A stretch of DNA of 64,000 bases, taken from assembly GCA_973895155.1 (NCBI GenBank), contig OZ316899.1, positions 6,510,001 to 6,574,000 on the forward strand, read 5' to 3'. Shown here piece after piece: positions 1-9,368 of the stretch; the stretch's first letter is position 1, and each line of letters begins with the position of its first letter. The notes under the pieces are model-generated. The model searched no databases. It was not told the origin of the DNA and saw only the letters and a list, made by a program, of their open reading frames with translations. A program made the translations under genes and the position numbers. The stretch comes from Marsupella aquatica (taxonomy: Eukaryota; Marchantiophyta).

Positions 1-1388
1 GACGTATCCCATACAAACTCATGGGGGAAATTGTTGTAGAGAAGTTGTCTCGCACGTTATGCAAAGCATTAGCTCTGAACCACCCTGTCAGGGTTGTGTC
101 CCTATGAGATTCTCGTTGAACCACATCATTGATGTCAGAATCCTCATTGAACATTATAGATTGTTCCCCCTCACAATGAACTTGCAGGCGTTGTACCAAA
201 GTAGTACTCTCAGACATTTCAAACTGGTTAATGCGCCATACTCCCTCACCAGCAAACACATATCTAGCATCTAAGTGCTCCTTCACTTCATCTCGTTGCT
301 CCACCTCCACCGTTGCTTTCTCGTGCCCTTTATAATAGTACTTGTATAAATATTTGATTGCTTTAATGGAGCAACAAATCTCCACATTGATGCATTGAAT
401 CTCATGCTCAAATATGGACTATGAGGAACAACCCACCTATTGTCAAACTTAAACCCGCTCTGGTCTTTTGAGAAATTGCGGCCATCATCCCGACATTGAT
501 ACATGGGATACCCATCATCTCCAAAAACCGTTTTGGTTAAGAATGATCGTGGATAGCCCTTGCGTGCAGTCCGTCAACCATGCAAGGTGAGTTTGGATAC
601 CCATGACCGCATGGACCATGGACCATGGACTTCATAATAGTCTGATATAATTGTGGATGTACTCATGCATCAGGTATCTCTGCCAAAACCAATTGATCAA
701 CCAACTCCGAGGTGCACAACTTATGTCATTCCACCAATATTATAAGAATGTGGGCATGCGGTAGACCCCTCTTTTGAAATCCAATGACATACATAGAGGC
801 AATAGGTCTACCCAATACCCCTGCCAGAATATCCGCCAGCAGGCCCTTCAACTTAAGTTTGAACACTCTCGCCACAATGTCATCGCGGTCGGCCGGGGTC
901 TGGTAGGGGAAGCACTCCACTCTAATTTCAGGCCATTCAGGATTGCATGTAAAAGTTGTGAAAAGGTCAGGAGGCCCGTACGTTCAAACAACTGCCATGG
1001 CATCTTGATAGGCCTGCATCATATGTCGTGCACTACCCCCATATGTGGACGGTAAAATATAGGTCCTACCCACATTGCTTGCTTGTGCGTCCCTATCTTG
1101 AACTACATCTTGTAGCCCTTGATATAACTCGGTCCAAAGCTTTTTCTGATTGTTTCGAATGTATGTGAGGCGTGTTTGGTCTATACATGCATATGCATCA
1201 ACGATAAATTGCTTGAATGAGCAATCTTCCTCCACGAAGCAACCATTCATCTTCCCGCCTTGCATGTAACATATACACATAGTATTGAAGTTGGGTCACC
1301 TTCTTAGAACCATTTTGTCCACCCCTGGCTCCTAGTTCAACAGCCACAATGACCCCATTTTGGAATTCATGCCCCGCCAATGGGATGT
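1..1388 (-). pseudogene. Helitron Rep-helicase N-terminal region, decayed and partial
   Basis: Read on the minus strand from 1280 downwards, the pieces follow the order of a plant Helitron replication initiator. The Helitron-like N domain (VDAYACIDQTRL, RTYILPSTYGG) lies near 1250-990, a segment reading LFTTFTCNPEWPEI near 960-920, and the HxH metal motif inside QKRGLPHAHILIILVE near 770-725. After a frameshift comes RWVVPHSPYL near 440-410, and then the catalytic tyrosine motif KYLYKYYYKG near 345-315. Family knowledge: these domains nick and rejoin single strands in rolling-circle transposition. Several frameshifts and stops break the frame, and the helicase half lies outside the window to the left. 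The right side ends abruptly at 1388 where the gypsy repeat begins, which suggests that the gypsy element inserted into it. Confidence 0.88.
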
Positions 1389-1510
1389 TGTGATGCCTAG
1401 CCAGGAATCATTAGGCCAGTTTAAATAGTAAAATCAGGAGTGTACCCTAGGAAACACCTTAGTATATATAGTAACAAAAATAGGGAAAATATAAACAATT
1501 AAGGGTGACT

Positions 1511-2946
1511 ATGGAACCCGAGCCGAGGCCGAAAGTAAGGACGTCGGGGGAGGGAACACGATTAGGGTTAGGGCGCGCTAAGTACCGGCGGCTATGGGTA
1601 ACCAACGGGAAGAAAGACCAGCCAGGGGGGTAAGGACCGATCGCAAGGAATGGCGGCTCATTTGCAAGCACGAGCCAAGCGGACGACTACGAGAGGCCAA
1701 CTACTGTCCGTTGCTCAGGCAAGCACTCGGGGTGGAAGCAGATACCGACAATCAACTCAAGAAGGTATGAGCAACGTCAATCAAGCTGCTCATTTTTGGG
1801 GATGCCTGTTAGAACGGGCAACTGAGTAGATTGGGACCTACAAGGACGAAGAATCGGAGAGAATGGCTCGAGAATGGCAGGAGCTCGCTTGGCTGTGGGA
1901 GCTGCAGAATTCTGCCTTCTTAGGAGGAGAACTCATTACGGCTGAATTCTTGTGGATGCCTACTGCCGACGAACTCGACGATCTTCTATTTTGTGAGAAC
2001 AGAATAGTTGGCATCCGGGAGGCCATCAACCGCTGCAACGACATACACTGGGAGTTGAAGGATAGCACAGAGGGGTGGATGAAGGCAACCATGCTAGGAG
2101 AAACATCCACGGTAGCCGCTATGAAGAGGAAAAGGAACAACAATGAAGAAGCCACCCTTGCAAAAAGAACAAGGTCGGCGGCACCCAGGAAACCAGCAAA
2201 GCAGGGAAGCAAGAGGCAGGCGAAAGCCGAAGAGGAGGAGGTACGGTCGACCCCATCAATGTCGTTCCAACAAGAGATGACACCTAGAAAGGCTGGGCGG
2301 CGACCCTCCCCGAGGAGGTGCAATTACACTTTGCACGAGAAGAGGATGCATGCTTTACGGCTATGCAGACTCAAAAATACCAGGGCTTCATGGCCGGATC
2401 CGGCTTGGAAGCTTTGTAAAGTTACCATGGCTGAAGCCGGAGGTGTCAGATTCAAACTTACTAGAATTCATGGGATCATGGGAGCCAGAGACCAATTCCA
2501 CAAGGGTGTATGGGAAGGATTTCTATCTCACTCCCCGGGTGATTGCCGAAGTGTTTGGCTTGCCGATGGGCAATAAGACCAAAGTAGATACTAGGAAGAC
2601 CTTGCCAGACAAGGAGTTCTGGTCGTTTCCAGGGCCATCAACAAAGAATGGCTTCTTCCGAAACACTTGCACAAACCCGCACATAGGAGAAATGATCAAT
2701 TTCTTGCAGGTGACCATGCATTGCAACTTGCCGAGGGCAAAGATTGGCAAGGCACAGGTCTATCTGGCGGAGAGGCCAGACCGAAGCTGGGACTACAACG
2801 GGTACCTCCTCACCCAACTAAAGAAGATCTTGAAGGAGGAACAGCTGGTGATCGGCATGGGAAGCGTGTCCCGGCTTGGCTATCATATACCGCTGTTGTG
2901 TTGGTATGCCCAAAGTCAGATATTCGCCCCGGTACTTCCCCTGTAG
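1511..2946 (+). pseudogene. Broken copy of the gypsy repeat ORF (plant-transposon-like protein)
   Basis: This is the left-repeat counterpart of the open reading frame at 5880-7454. The start ATG GAA CCC GAG at 1511 is kept, but the frame is broken early. One frame is open over 1863-2576 and a second over 2350-2946, so at least one frameshift lies between about 2270 and 2350. The C-terminal part, with TPRVIAEVFGLP and the GSVSRLGYH motif, is nearly identical to the right copy. I cannot assign a biochemical function. It resembles the extra proteins encoded by some Athila/Tat-type plant gypsy elements. Confidence 0.6.
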
Positions 2947-3027
2947 GCAAGAGCACCAGAGGAGGTTTCCGAACCGAGGCCGACAATAGAGAAACCGACC
3001 CAGCCCAACAGTCCTACAATCGAGCAG

Positions 3028-3597
3028 GTGTTTAGGCCGAGGAAGGAGGACTTGCCGATGCAACAACCCGGCATGCAGAATCTACTGAAATTGCTGGAGA
3101 AGGAAAGGAGAACGGCAACGACAACGGAACTGGTACAAAATACTGCTCCCGAAGTTGGCCTTAGCCAACTTACCAGGGGAAACCCCTTTACCAGGGTCAA
3201 GGAGAGAAGGAGGCCGGAACACAAGCTGGGAGTCCGAATGTATGTAGGAGCTTCAAGTCCCAAAGCCGAGGAAAAGCAGCCCAAAGCTCCTGGTCGTGAC
3301 AGGGAAAAGAAGATATCAACGTGGAAGCCGGAGGAACCAGGACCCGTGATCTGTGAGGCCGTGTTCACAGCAAGACCAGGACAGCAGCGGGGGGAGCCGG
3401 TAGTCCAAGCCGAGGAGGAGGCGGTAGAAGGCTACGACAATGATGACTCCGGCTACGGGTCGGACCATCATGTTCCAGGAATAAGGACCTGTGGCAGGTT
3501 CATCCCCACGTACGCTTCCAAGAGTAGTTCGAGGGGACCCGACCCAGCAGAGCAGCCCCGAGTCTCCCCCACCAAATGTTATTCCCCCGAGCTTTGA
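3028..3597 (+). CDS. Hydrophilic retroelement ORF downstream of the repeat ORF
   Basis: An open frame of 189 codons rich in Lys, Glu, Arg and Pro, starting at FRPRKEDLPMQQ. The right repeat holds the same sequence in the 7088-7645 frame, where it is cut short by a stop, and the long ORF there runs into the region in another frame. Composition suggests a disordered, gag-like or linker region of the retroelement polyprotein. No zinc knuckle or protease motif is visible. It may simply be the next piece of the same ancestral reading frame after frameshifts. It is coding-like because the protein sequence is conserved between the two repeats. Confidence 0.4.
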   Translation: MFRPRKEDLPMQQPGMQNLLKLLEKERRTATTTELVQNTAPEVGLSQLTRGNPFTRVKERRRPEHKLGVRMYVGASSPKAEEKQPKAPGRDREKKISTWKPEEPGPVICEAVFTARPGQQRGEPVVQAEEEAVEGYDNDDSGYGSDHHVPGIRTCGRFIPTYASKSSSRGPDPAEQPRVSPTKCYSPEL

Positions 3598-3802
3598 CGG
3601 CATAAAACAAACGGCACAGGAATTTCAGGAACGACTCAGGGAGGAAGAAGAGGACCCTAAACCCTAAACCCTGGCTAGGGAGAAAGATTTACCAGGAGAA
3701 GAATGGCCAGAGGACATCAGGTAGCTTGCAGAAAAACAAAGCAGCCCTCCAGCCACGATAGAAGAAATCCGCAAGGCGGCTTGGGAACAAAGGCCGCGGT
3801 GG

Positions 3803-4471
3803 ATGATGCCTATGACTTCTACTCACTCCACCTATGCTAAAGAACAAGCCATGGAGTATGGGGAGATGTGTGGGGAACTTGCGCTCAGCATCTTTGGGGA
3901 GGAGTTGGAGCAGGGACCCTTTTTTCAGAGGGTTTCAGACTTTGAACCCACAGCAGAAAGAGTAACAGCTGTGGTGGAATTAAAGCAAAAGTTAGTGGAG
4001 GCCCCAGTCATGATAGCACCAGACTGGAACAAGGATTTTCATGTCTTCGTAGATGTCTCAGGCTTCTGTATCGGCTCAGTACTAAGTCGGTTAGATGAGA
4101 AAGGAAGGGACCATCCCATATACTTTGCAAGCCGCCAGCTTGCCGATGCCAAACGGAACTACTCCACCACAGAAAGAGAAGCTTTAGGAGTCATTTATTC
4201 ATGTAAAAAGTTTCGGCATTATTTGCTAGGGTACAAAGTAATCTTTCATACTAATCATGAAAGCTTGAAGTACCTAGTAAATAACCCGGACCTTATAGGC
4301 AGGGTAGCAAGATGGATTTTGTTATTACAGGAATTTGACTACGAGCAAAAATCAAGTCGGGAAAGCTACACGCCAATGCCGACTTCTTTTCAAGGATCAC
4401 AGGTAAACCTGCCACAGATTGCATCGATGACGATTTCCCGACGAAGAGCTATTTGTTGTGAAAATAGCTGA
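3803..4471 (+). pseudogene. Ty3/gypsy RNase H region of a deleted polyprotein
   Basis: The first ~40 codons belong to the end of the direct repeat (EEYLEQGPFF-type tail). From about 3930 the frame reads as the connection and RNase H part of a gypsy polyprotein: LKQKLVEAPVMIAPDW, then HVFVDVSGFCIGSVLSR, RNYSTTEREALGVIYSC and FHTNHESLKYLV. These correspond to the usual gypsy RNase H blocks, with the Asp of FVDVS and the Glu of TTEREAL. Family role: removal of the RNA template after reverse transcription. The palm domain with the YxDD active site is absent, so the element cannot be autonomous. The frame degrades after the LLLQEFDYE segment. Confidence 0.85.
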
Positions 4472-4623
4472 TACATGAGATTTTGCAATTTCTCAGCACG
4501 TCCAGATTACAGCCAGGGCTAACCCGAGAACAAGCCGCAGTCTTTCTGCGGAAGGTCAAACAGCTAGTATCAGTACATTAAGGGTGTGCTACACAGGTAT
4601 GGAATCAGTGGCACGATTCAAAG

Positions 4624-5773
4624 GTGTTTGGAGAAGGGAGAGGTAAACGAGTCTTACGGGCTATGCATGGGGAGGAGGCCGGGAGACATTTTGCTCCAGT
4701 AACCACGTCTAAAAAGATATTAAATGCCGGTTACTGGTGGCCCACCTTGCACAAAGATGTCTATCAGTTTATCAAACAATGCGATCCTTGTCAACGAGCG
4801 GGAGGACCAAGGGCGTCCACAAGACATCCTCTGCACCCTATTCTACCTCTTGCACCATTTGAGAAGTGGGGTATTGATTTCATGGAACCTCTGAAACCAT
4901 TGACCCATCCTCGAAGAAACAAGTACATAATCTTGGCCACGGATTATGCAACTAAGTGGGTAGAGGCCAGGCCGACGACGAAGGATGATGCAATTACTAC
5001 GGCTCGATTCATATATGAGCAGATCTTCACCAGGTATGGAGCACCCCTAGAATTAGTTAGTGATAGAGGAACCCATTTTCTGAATGATATAATTAGTCAT
5101 TTAAATGAGAGTTAGACATAGACCTACTACTCCTTACCACCCAAAGGCAAATGGGTTGACAAAATGAGCCAATGGGATTATAGGAAAAATATTAAACAAG
5201 ACTGTAGCTCAGAACAAACTCGATTGGGATGATAAATTGTTTGCTGTTGTTTTGGCTTACAATTTAGCCTATAAATCCACTATCGGTCATACACCCTTTT
5301 TCTTAACCTTTGGGCAGGAAGCTCTGGTACCCATGCAACTTGAGATACCTACATTTCAAATTACAATTGAGGAAAGAGTCTCTGAGGAGGAAAGCTTAAA
5401 GGAGAGAGAATATAGATTAGAAGCTTTAGAAGAAGCAAGAATGATTTCAGCCGAGAGAGTAGAATATAGACTGAATACCATGAAGTAGCAATATGATAAA
5501 AGATTGAAACCAGTTAGTATCCACACAGGAGATCTTGTATTACTTTATGATAGTAGGTATAGTAGGTTCCCAGGTAAACTTTACACTCGCTGGTTAGGAC
5601 CCTTCAGGGTAAACATTAAGTTCTCCAATGGCTCCGTGCAATTGGCCAACATTACTGGAGAAATATACCCAGTTCGCATTCATTACTACCGCCTCAAGAA
5701 ATACTATATGGACGAAGATGAAGTTGTTCGCGAGGACGCTTCAAAATTAAGTGGGGAGCTATGTGATGCCTAG
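4624..5773 (+). pseudogene. Ty3/gypsy integrase, frameshifted
   Basis: Three open pieces (4624-5115, 5237-5488, 5504-5773) form one integrase. It has an HHCC zinc-binding end (GRHFAPVTTS, then CDPCQRAGG), the catalytic core (WGIDFMEPL, then LVSDRGTHF with the second Asp), and a C-terminal part with YKSTIGHTPFFLTFGQE and LYTRWLGPFRV. A stop-rich gap at 5115-5237 contains HPKANG. In that segment the usual catalytic Glu after ANG is read as Lys (ANGLTK) and is followed by TGA. Family role: insertion of cDNA into host DNA. The enzyme is inactive on sequence grounds. The coding sequence runs 12 bp into the second direct repeat. Confidence 0.88.
5749..5761 (+). other. Polypurine tract before the right direct repeat
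   Basis: The segment AAGTGGGGAGCTA lies immediately upstream of TGTGATGCC. A purine-rich tract next to a TG start is the usual plus-strand primer site of LTR retrotransposons, so it marks 5762 as a 3' LTR start. This assignment rests on position and composition only. Confidence 0.55.
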
Positions 5774-8293
5774 CCAGGAATCATTAGGCCAATTTAAATA
5801 GTAAAATCAGGAGTGTACCCTAGGAAACACCTTAGTATAGTAATAAAAACAGGGAAAATATAAACAATTAAGGGTGACTATGGAACCCGAGCCGAGGCCG
5901 AAAGTAAGGACGCCAAGGGAGGGAGCACGATTAGGGTTAGGGTGCGCTAAGTACCGGCGGCTATGGGTAACCAACGGGAAGGAAGACCAGCCAGGGGGGG
6001 TAAAGACCGATTGCAAGGAATGGTGGCTCATTTGCAAGCACGAGCCAAGCGGACGACTACGGGAGGCCAACTACTGTTCGCTGCTCAGGCAAGCACTCGG
6101 GGTGGAAGCAGATACCGACAATCAACTCAAGAAGGGTATGAGCGACGTCAATCAAGCTGCTCATTTTTGGGGATGCCTGTTAGAACGGGCAATTGAGTAC
6201 ATTGGGACCTACGAGGACAAAAAATTGGAGAGAGCAGCTCAAGAACGGCAGGAGCTCGCTCGGCTGTGGGATCTGCAGAAGTTTGCCTTCTTAGGAGGAG
6301 AACTCATTACGGCTGAATTCTTGTGGACGCCTATTGCCGACAAACTCGACGATCTTCTGTTTTGTGAGAACAGAATAGTCGGCATCCGGGAGGCCATCAA
6401 CCGCTGCAACAACATACACTGGGAGTTGAAGGGTAGCACGGAGGGGTGGACGAAGGCAACCGTGCTAGGAGAAACATCCACGGCAGCCGCTATGAAGAGG
6501 AAAGGGAACAACAACGAAGAAGCCACCCTTGCAAAAAGAACAAGGTCGGCGGCACCCAGGAAACCAACAGAGCAGGGAAGCAGGAGGCAGGCGGAAGCCA
6601 AAGAGGAGGAGGTCAACCCCATCAATGCCGTTCCAACAAGAGATGACACCTGGAAAGGCTGGGCGGCGACCCTCCCCAAGGAGGTGCAATTACACTTTGC
6701 ACGAGAAGAGGATGCATGCTTTACGGCTATGCAGACTCGGAAATACCAGGGCTTCATGGCCGGATCCGGCTTGGAAGCCTTCGTAAAGTTACCATGGTTG
6801 AAGCCGAAGGTGTCGGATTCAAACTTACTAGAATTCATGGGATCATGGGAGCCAGAGACCAATTCCACAAGGGTGTATGGGAAGGATTTCTATCTCACTC
6901 CCCGGGTGATTGCCGAAGTGTTTGGCTTGCCGATGGGCAATAAGACCAAAGTAAATACCAGGAAGACCTTGCTAGACAAGGAGTTCTGGTCGTTTCTAGG
7001 GCCATCAACAAAGAATGGTTTCTTCCGAAACACCTGCACAAACCCGCACATAGGAGAAATGATCGATTTCTTGCGGGTGACCATGCATTGCAACTTGTCA
7101 AGGGCAGAGATCGGCAAGGCACAGGTCTATTTGGCGGAGAGGCCAAACCCAAGCCGGGACTACAACGGGTACCTCCTCACCCAACTAAAGAAGATCTTGA
7201 AGGAGGAACAGCTGGTGATCGGCATGGGAAGCGTGTCCCGACTTGGCTATCATATGCCGCTGTTGTGCCGGTATGCCCAAAGTCAAATATTTGCCGTGGT
7301 ACTTCCCCTACAGGCAAGAGCACCAGAGGAGGTTCCGGAACCAAGTCCGGCAACAGAGAAACCAACCCAGCCCAATGTCCTACAATCGAGCGGGTGTTTA
7401 GGCCGAGGAAGGAGGACTTGCCGATGCAGCAACCAGGCATGCAGAATCTGCTGAAATTGCTGGAGAAGGAAAGGAGAACGGCAACGGCAATGGGACCGGT
7501 ACATAATACTGCTCCCAAAATTGGCCTTAGCCAACTTACCAGGGAAAACCCCTTTACCGGGGTCAAGGAGAGAAGGAGGCCAGAACACAAGCCGGAAGTC
7601 CAAATGTATGTAGGAGCTTCAAGTCCCGAAGCCAAGGAAAAGTAGCCCAAAGCTCCTGGTTGCAACAGGGAGAAGAAGAGATCAACGTGGAAGTCGGAGG
7701 AACCAGGACCCATGATCTGTGAGGCCGTGTTCACGGCAAGACCAGGACAGTAGCGGGGGAAGCCGGTAGTCCAAGCCAAGGAGGAGGCGGTAGAAGGCTA
7801 CGACAATGATGACTTCGGCTATGGGTCGGACCATCATGTTCCAGGAATAAGAACCTGTGGCAGGTTCATCCCCATGCTTCCAAGAGTAGTTTGAGGGGAC
7901 CCGACCCAGCAGAGCAGCCCCGAGTCTCCCCCACCAGATGTTGCTCCCCCAAGCTTTGACGACATAAAATAGATGGCACAGGAATTTCAGGAACGACTCA
8001 GGGAGGAAGAAGAGGACCCTAAACCCTAAACCCTGGCTAGGGAGAAAGATTTAACAGGAGGAGAATGGCCAGAGGACATCAGGTAGCTTGCAGAAAAACA
8101 AAGCAGCCCTCCAGCCACGATAGAAGAAATCCGCAAGGCGGCTTGGGAACAAAGGCCGCGGTGGATGATGCCGATGACTTCTACTCACCCCGCCTATGCT
8201 AAAGAACGAGCCATGGAGTATGGGGAGATGTGTGGGGAACTTGCGCTCAACATCTTTGGGGAGGAGTTGGAGCAGGGACCCTTTTTTTAGAGG
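5762..8293 (+). repeat. Direct repeat, right copy (LTR-like, carries a long intact ORF)
   Basis: This copy matches 1389-3929 end to end, including the telomere-like CCCTAAACCCTAAACCC at about 8025-8042. It contains an open reading frame of 524 codons starting 118 bp from its left edge. It stops matching at 8293 and is followed by a coiled-coil coding fragment and then the CACTA-1 terminus. It is less decayed than the left copy in the ORF region but has its own stops after 7454. Confidence 0.85.
5880..7454 (+). CDS. Repeat-encoded ORF, plant-transposon-like protein of unknown function
   Basis: The frame is open for 524 codons from ATG GAA CCC GAG at 5880. The N-terminal ~180 residues are helical and charged (QERQELARLWDLQKFAFLGGEL). 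A basic stretch rich in Lys and Arg (about residues 200-245) could bind nucleic acid. The C-terminal half has the block FVKLPWLKP, TRVYGKDFYLTPRVIAEVFGLP, NPHIGEMIDFLRVTMHCNL and GSVSRLGYHMPLLCRYAQ. The YLTPRVIAEVFGLP block resembles the plant-transposon-protein family encoded by Athila/Tat-type gypsy elements; I cannot confirm this by search. It is unusual in lying entirely inside an LTR-like direct repeat. The last ~40 residues look like a frame change into the following ORF. Confidence 0.6.
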   Translation: MEPEPRPKVRTPREGARLGLGCAKYRRLWVTNGKEDQPGGVKTDCKEWWLICKHEPSGRLREANYCSLLRQALGVEADTDNQLKKGMSDVNQAAHFWGCLLERAIEYIGTYEDKKLERAAQERQELARLWDLQKFAFLGGELITAEFLWTPIADKLDDLLFCENRIVGIREAINRCNNIHWELKGSTEGWTKATVLGETSTAAAMKRKGNNNEEATLAKRTRSAAPRKPTEQGSRRQAEAKEEEVNPINAVPTRDDTWKGWAATLPKEVQLHFAREEDACFTAMQTRKYQGFMAGSGLEAFVKLPWLKPKVSDSNLLEFMGSWEPETNSTRVYGKDFYLTPRVIAEVFGLPMGNKTKVNTRKTLLDKEFWSFLGPSTKNGFFRNTCTNPHIGEMIDFLRVTMHCNLSRAEIGKAQVYLAERPNPSRDYNGYLLTQLKKILKEEQLVIGMGSVSRLGYHMPLLCRYAQSQIFAVVLPLQARAPEEVPEPSPATEKPTQPNVLQSSGCLGRGRRTCRCSNQACRIC

Positions 8294-8296
8294 GAA

Positions 8297-8404
8297 ATGT
8301 TGGAGAAGCGCCGATTAGAAGAAGCGGTGGCTTTGGAGAGAAGCAAGAAGGACGAGGTCATCCGTCGGCTTAGGGCAAGGGAAGCCGAGGTAGAAGACCT
8401 GAAG
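8297..8404 (+). pseudogene. Coiled-coil coding fragment cut by CACTA-1
   Basis: Thirty-six codons of charged heptad-like sequence (EKRRLEEAVALERSKK, then RRLRAREAEVEDLK) run directly into the CACTA terminus at 8405. The open frame continues to 8581 only because the transposon end happens to be open. The fragment looks like part of a retroelement or host ORF into which CACTA-1 inserted. Its continuation on the other side of the element could be the ORF that begins near 17930, but the two ends do not show a clear 3-bp target duplication. Confidence 0.4.
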
Positions 8405-8900
8405 CACTACAACATATGTGACACTTTTGCGAAGGTATTTTTGTCGACGCTCTTGTATTTCCGATGGGCGGCGCTTGGCATAATTTGTGAATCAACCCGC
8501 ATCGCAATTTGCGATTCTATCCCTATCGCAAAGATAATACTTGAAGCGCATTATATCGCTAATATGTTGCGAAGTAAATGATTATGCAAGTTTTACCGAA
8601 ATGCGCCGAATGGAAAGGTGCCTTCTGAAGACGCCAAAATCGCTCGCCGACTCCAAAACTAACTGATGTAAATATTTGCGAAGAAGGTTGGATTGAAATG
8701 TTTTTGCGATAGTAGTTGTTTGACAAGTTTAAGAATGTCAAAGGATGGAAGATTTGCGAAACGGTGAGAATATGGAATTTGTGATTGATTTTGCATCACA
8801 AGGTTGCAAATAGTATAGTATGGAAATATTGAGAAACGAGAAGCTTCATATAAATTGCGAGTCCGGTGAGATTTTGTTAGCTTCGCAAATTGTTCGCAAA
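8405..8900 (+). repeat. CACTA-1 left terminus and subterminal TTTGCGAAG repeats
   Basis: CACTACAACATATG at 8405 is the transposon end. Copies of TTTGCGAA or TTCGCAAA and close variants occur through about 8432-8900 on both strands (for example near 8432, 8570, 8675, 8705, 8752 and 8884). In En/Spm the TNPA protein binds such repeats to bring the ends together and to control methylation and expression. The assignment here is by position and repetition. Confidence 0.75.
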
Positions 8901-8933
8901 CTAAAAATTAAGATTATTGTGAGGTGAGACAAT

Positions 8934-9125
8934 GAAGAGGGTGGATTGTCCAATATATGGATGGGGCAGGAGGGAAGAGGAAGGGAGGATGGAGGGAGGT
9001 ACAATGAAGGATGGAAAAGGGAGGGAGTACAATGGAAGAGGAAGGAGGGAGGAGAAAGAGGAAGGGAGGAGGAGGGACAGACGTACCACGGAGGAGGGAA
9101 ACACGAGGGTGACAATGAAAATTAT
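8934..9125 (+). repeat. Purine-rich GA tract
   Basis: About 190 bp consist almost only of A and G on the plus strand, in irregular GGAGGGAAGAGGAAGG-type units. It lies between the subterminal repeats and the 3' end of the transposase gene of CACTA-1. Open frames on both strands here follow from the simple composition and are not genes. Such a tract could form triplex or non-B DNA; no function can be assigned. Confidence 0.7.
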
Positions 9126-9368
9126 GGAATAAGTAGGAAATAAAGTTATATTGAACAACAGAGGTTAGATAGAAAGTTGCATGTAAAATTCACAAGTGAT
9201 CACAATAATAAAACAATACAATACATATGTCATGAGTATGACTCATTCAAAAATGAATGGCAAATATAAATATAGACAATACTTTTTTTTATATCACCAA
9301 ACATGAACAAATCAAATATAACATGAACAAATGTCTAGGCTGGACCCAAGTGCATATAAATATGTCCC

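Larger units (their letters stand above)
1389..3929 (+). repeat. Direct repeat, left copy (LTR-like, carries a broken ORF)
   Basis: This ~2.54 kb segment aligns along its whole length with 5762-8293, with a net difference of about 11 bp. It begins TGTGATGCC and includes two telomere-like CCCTAAA units near 3654-3672. Copy-specific indels and substitutions are scattered throughout, so the copies have been separate for some time. The sequence after 3929 is RNase H coding sequence, which does not match what follows the right copy. Confidence 0.85.
1389..8293 (+). mobile_element. Ty3/gypsy-derived element with two long ORF-bearing direct repeats
   Basis: Two direct repeats (1389-3929 and 5762-8293) both start TGTGATGCC and both diverge at the same place, after a T-run followed by AGAGGG. 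Between them lie RNase H and integrase remnants of a gypsy polyprotein. A purine-rich tract sits immediately before the second repeat, as expected just upstream of a 3' LTR. Protease and most of the reverse transcriptase are missing. Either the repeats are very long LTRs that contain an ORF, or this is a head-to-tail partial dimer of one element. The matching end points favour LTR-like behaviour, but no primer-binding site is visible after 3929. Confidence 0.75.

Noticed and set aside
1-8293. Helitron and gypsy as one composite element
   Set aside because: They lie on opposite strands, the Helitron reading ends exactly at the TG start of the gypsy repeat, and no Helitron sequence follows the right repeat.
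8846-9158. ORFs on both strands in the GA-rich tract (Pro/Ser/Leu-rich or Gly/Glu/Arg-rich)
   Set aside because: Low-complexity purine composition keeps frames open; no conserved block.
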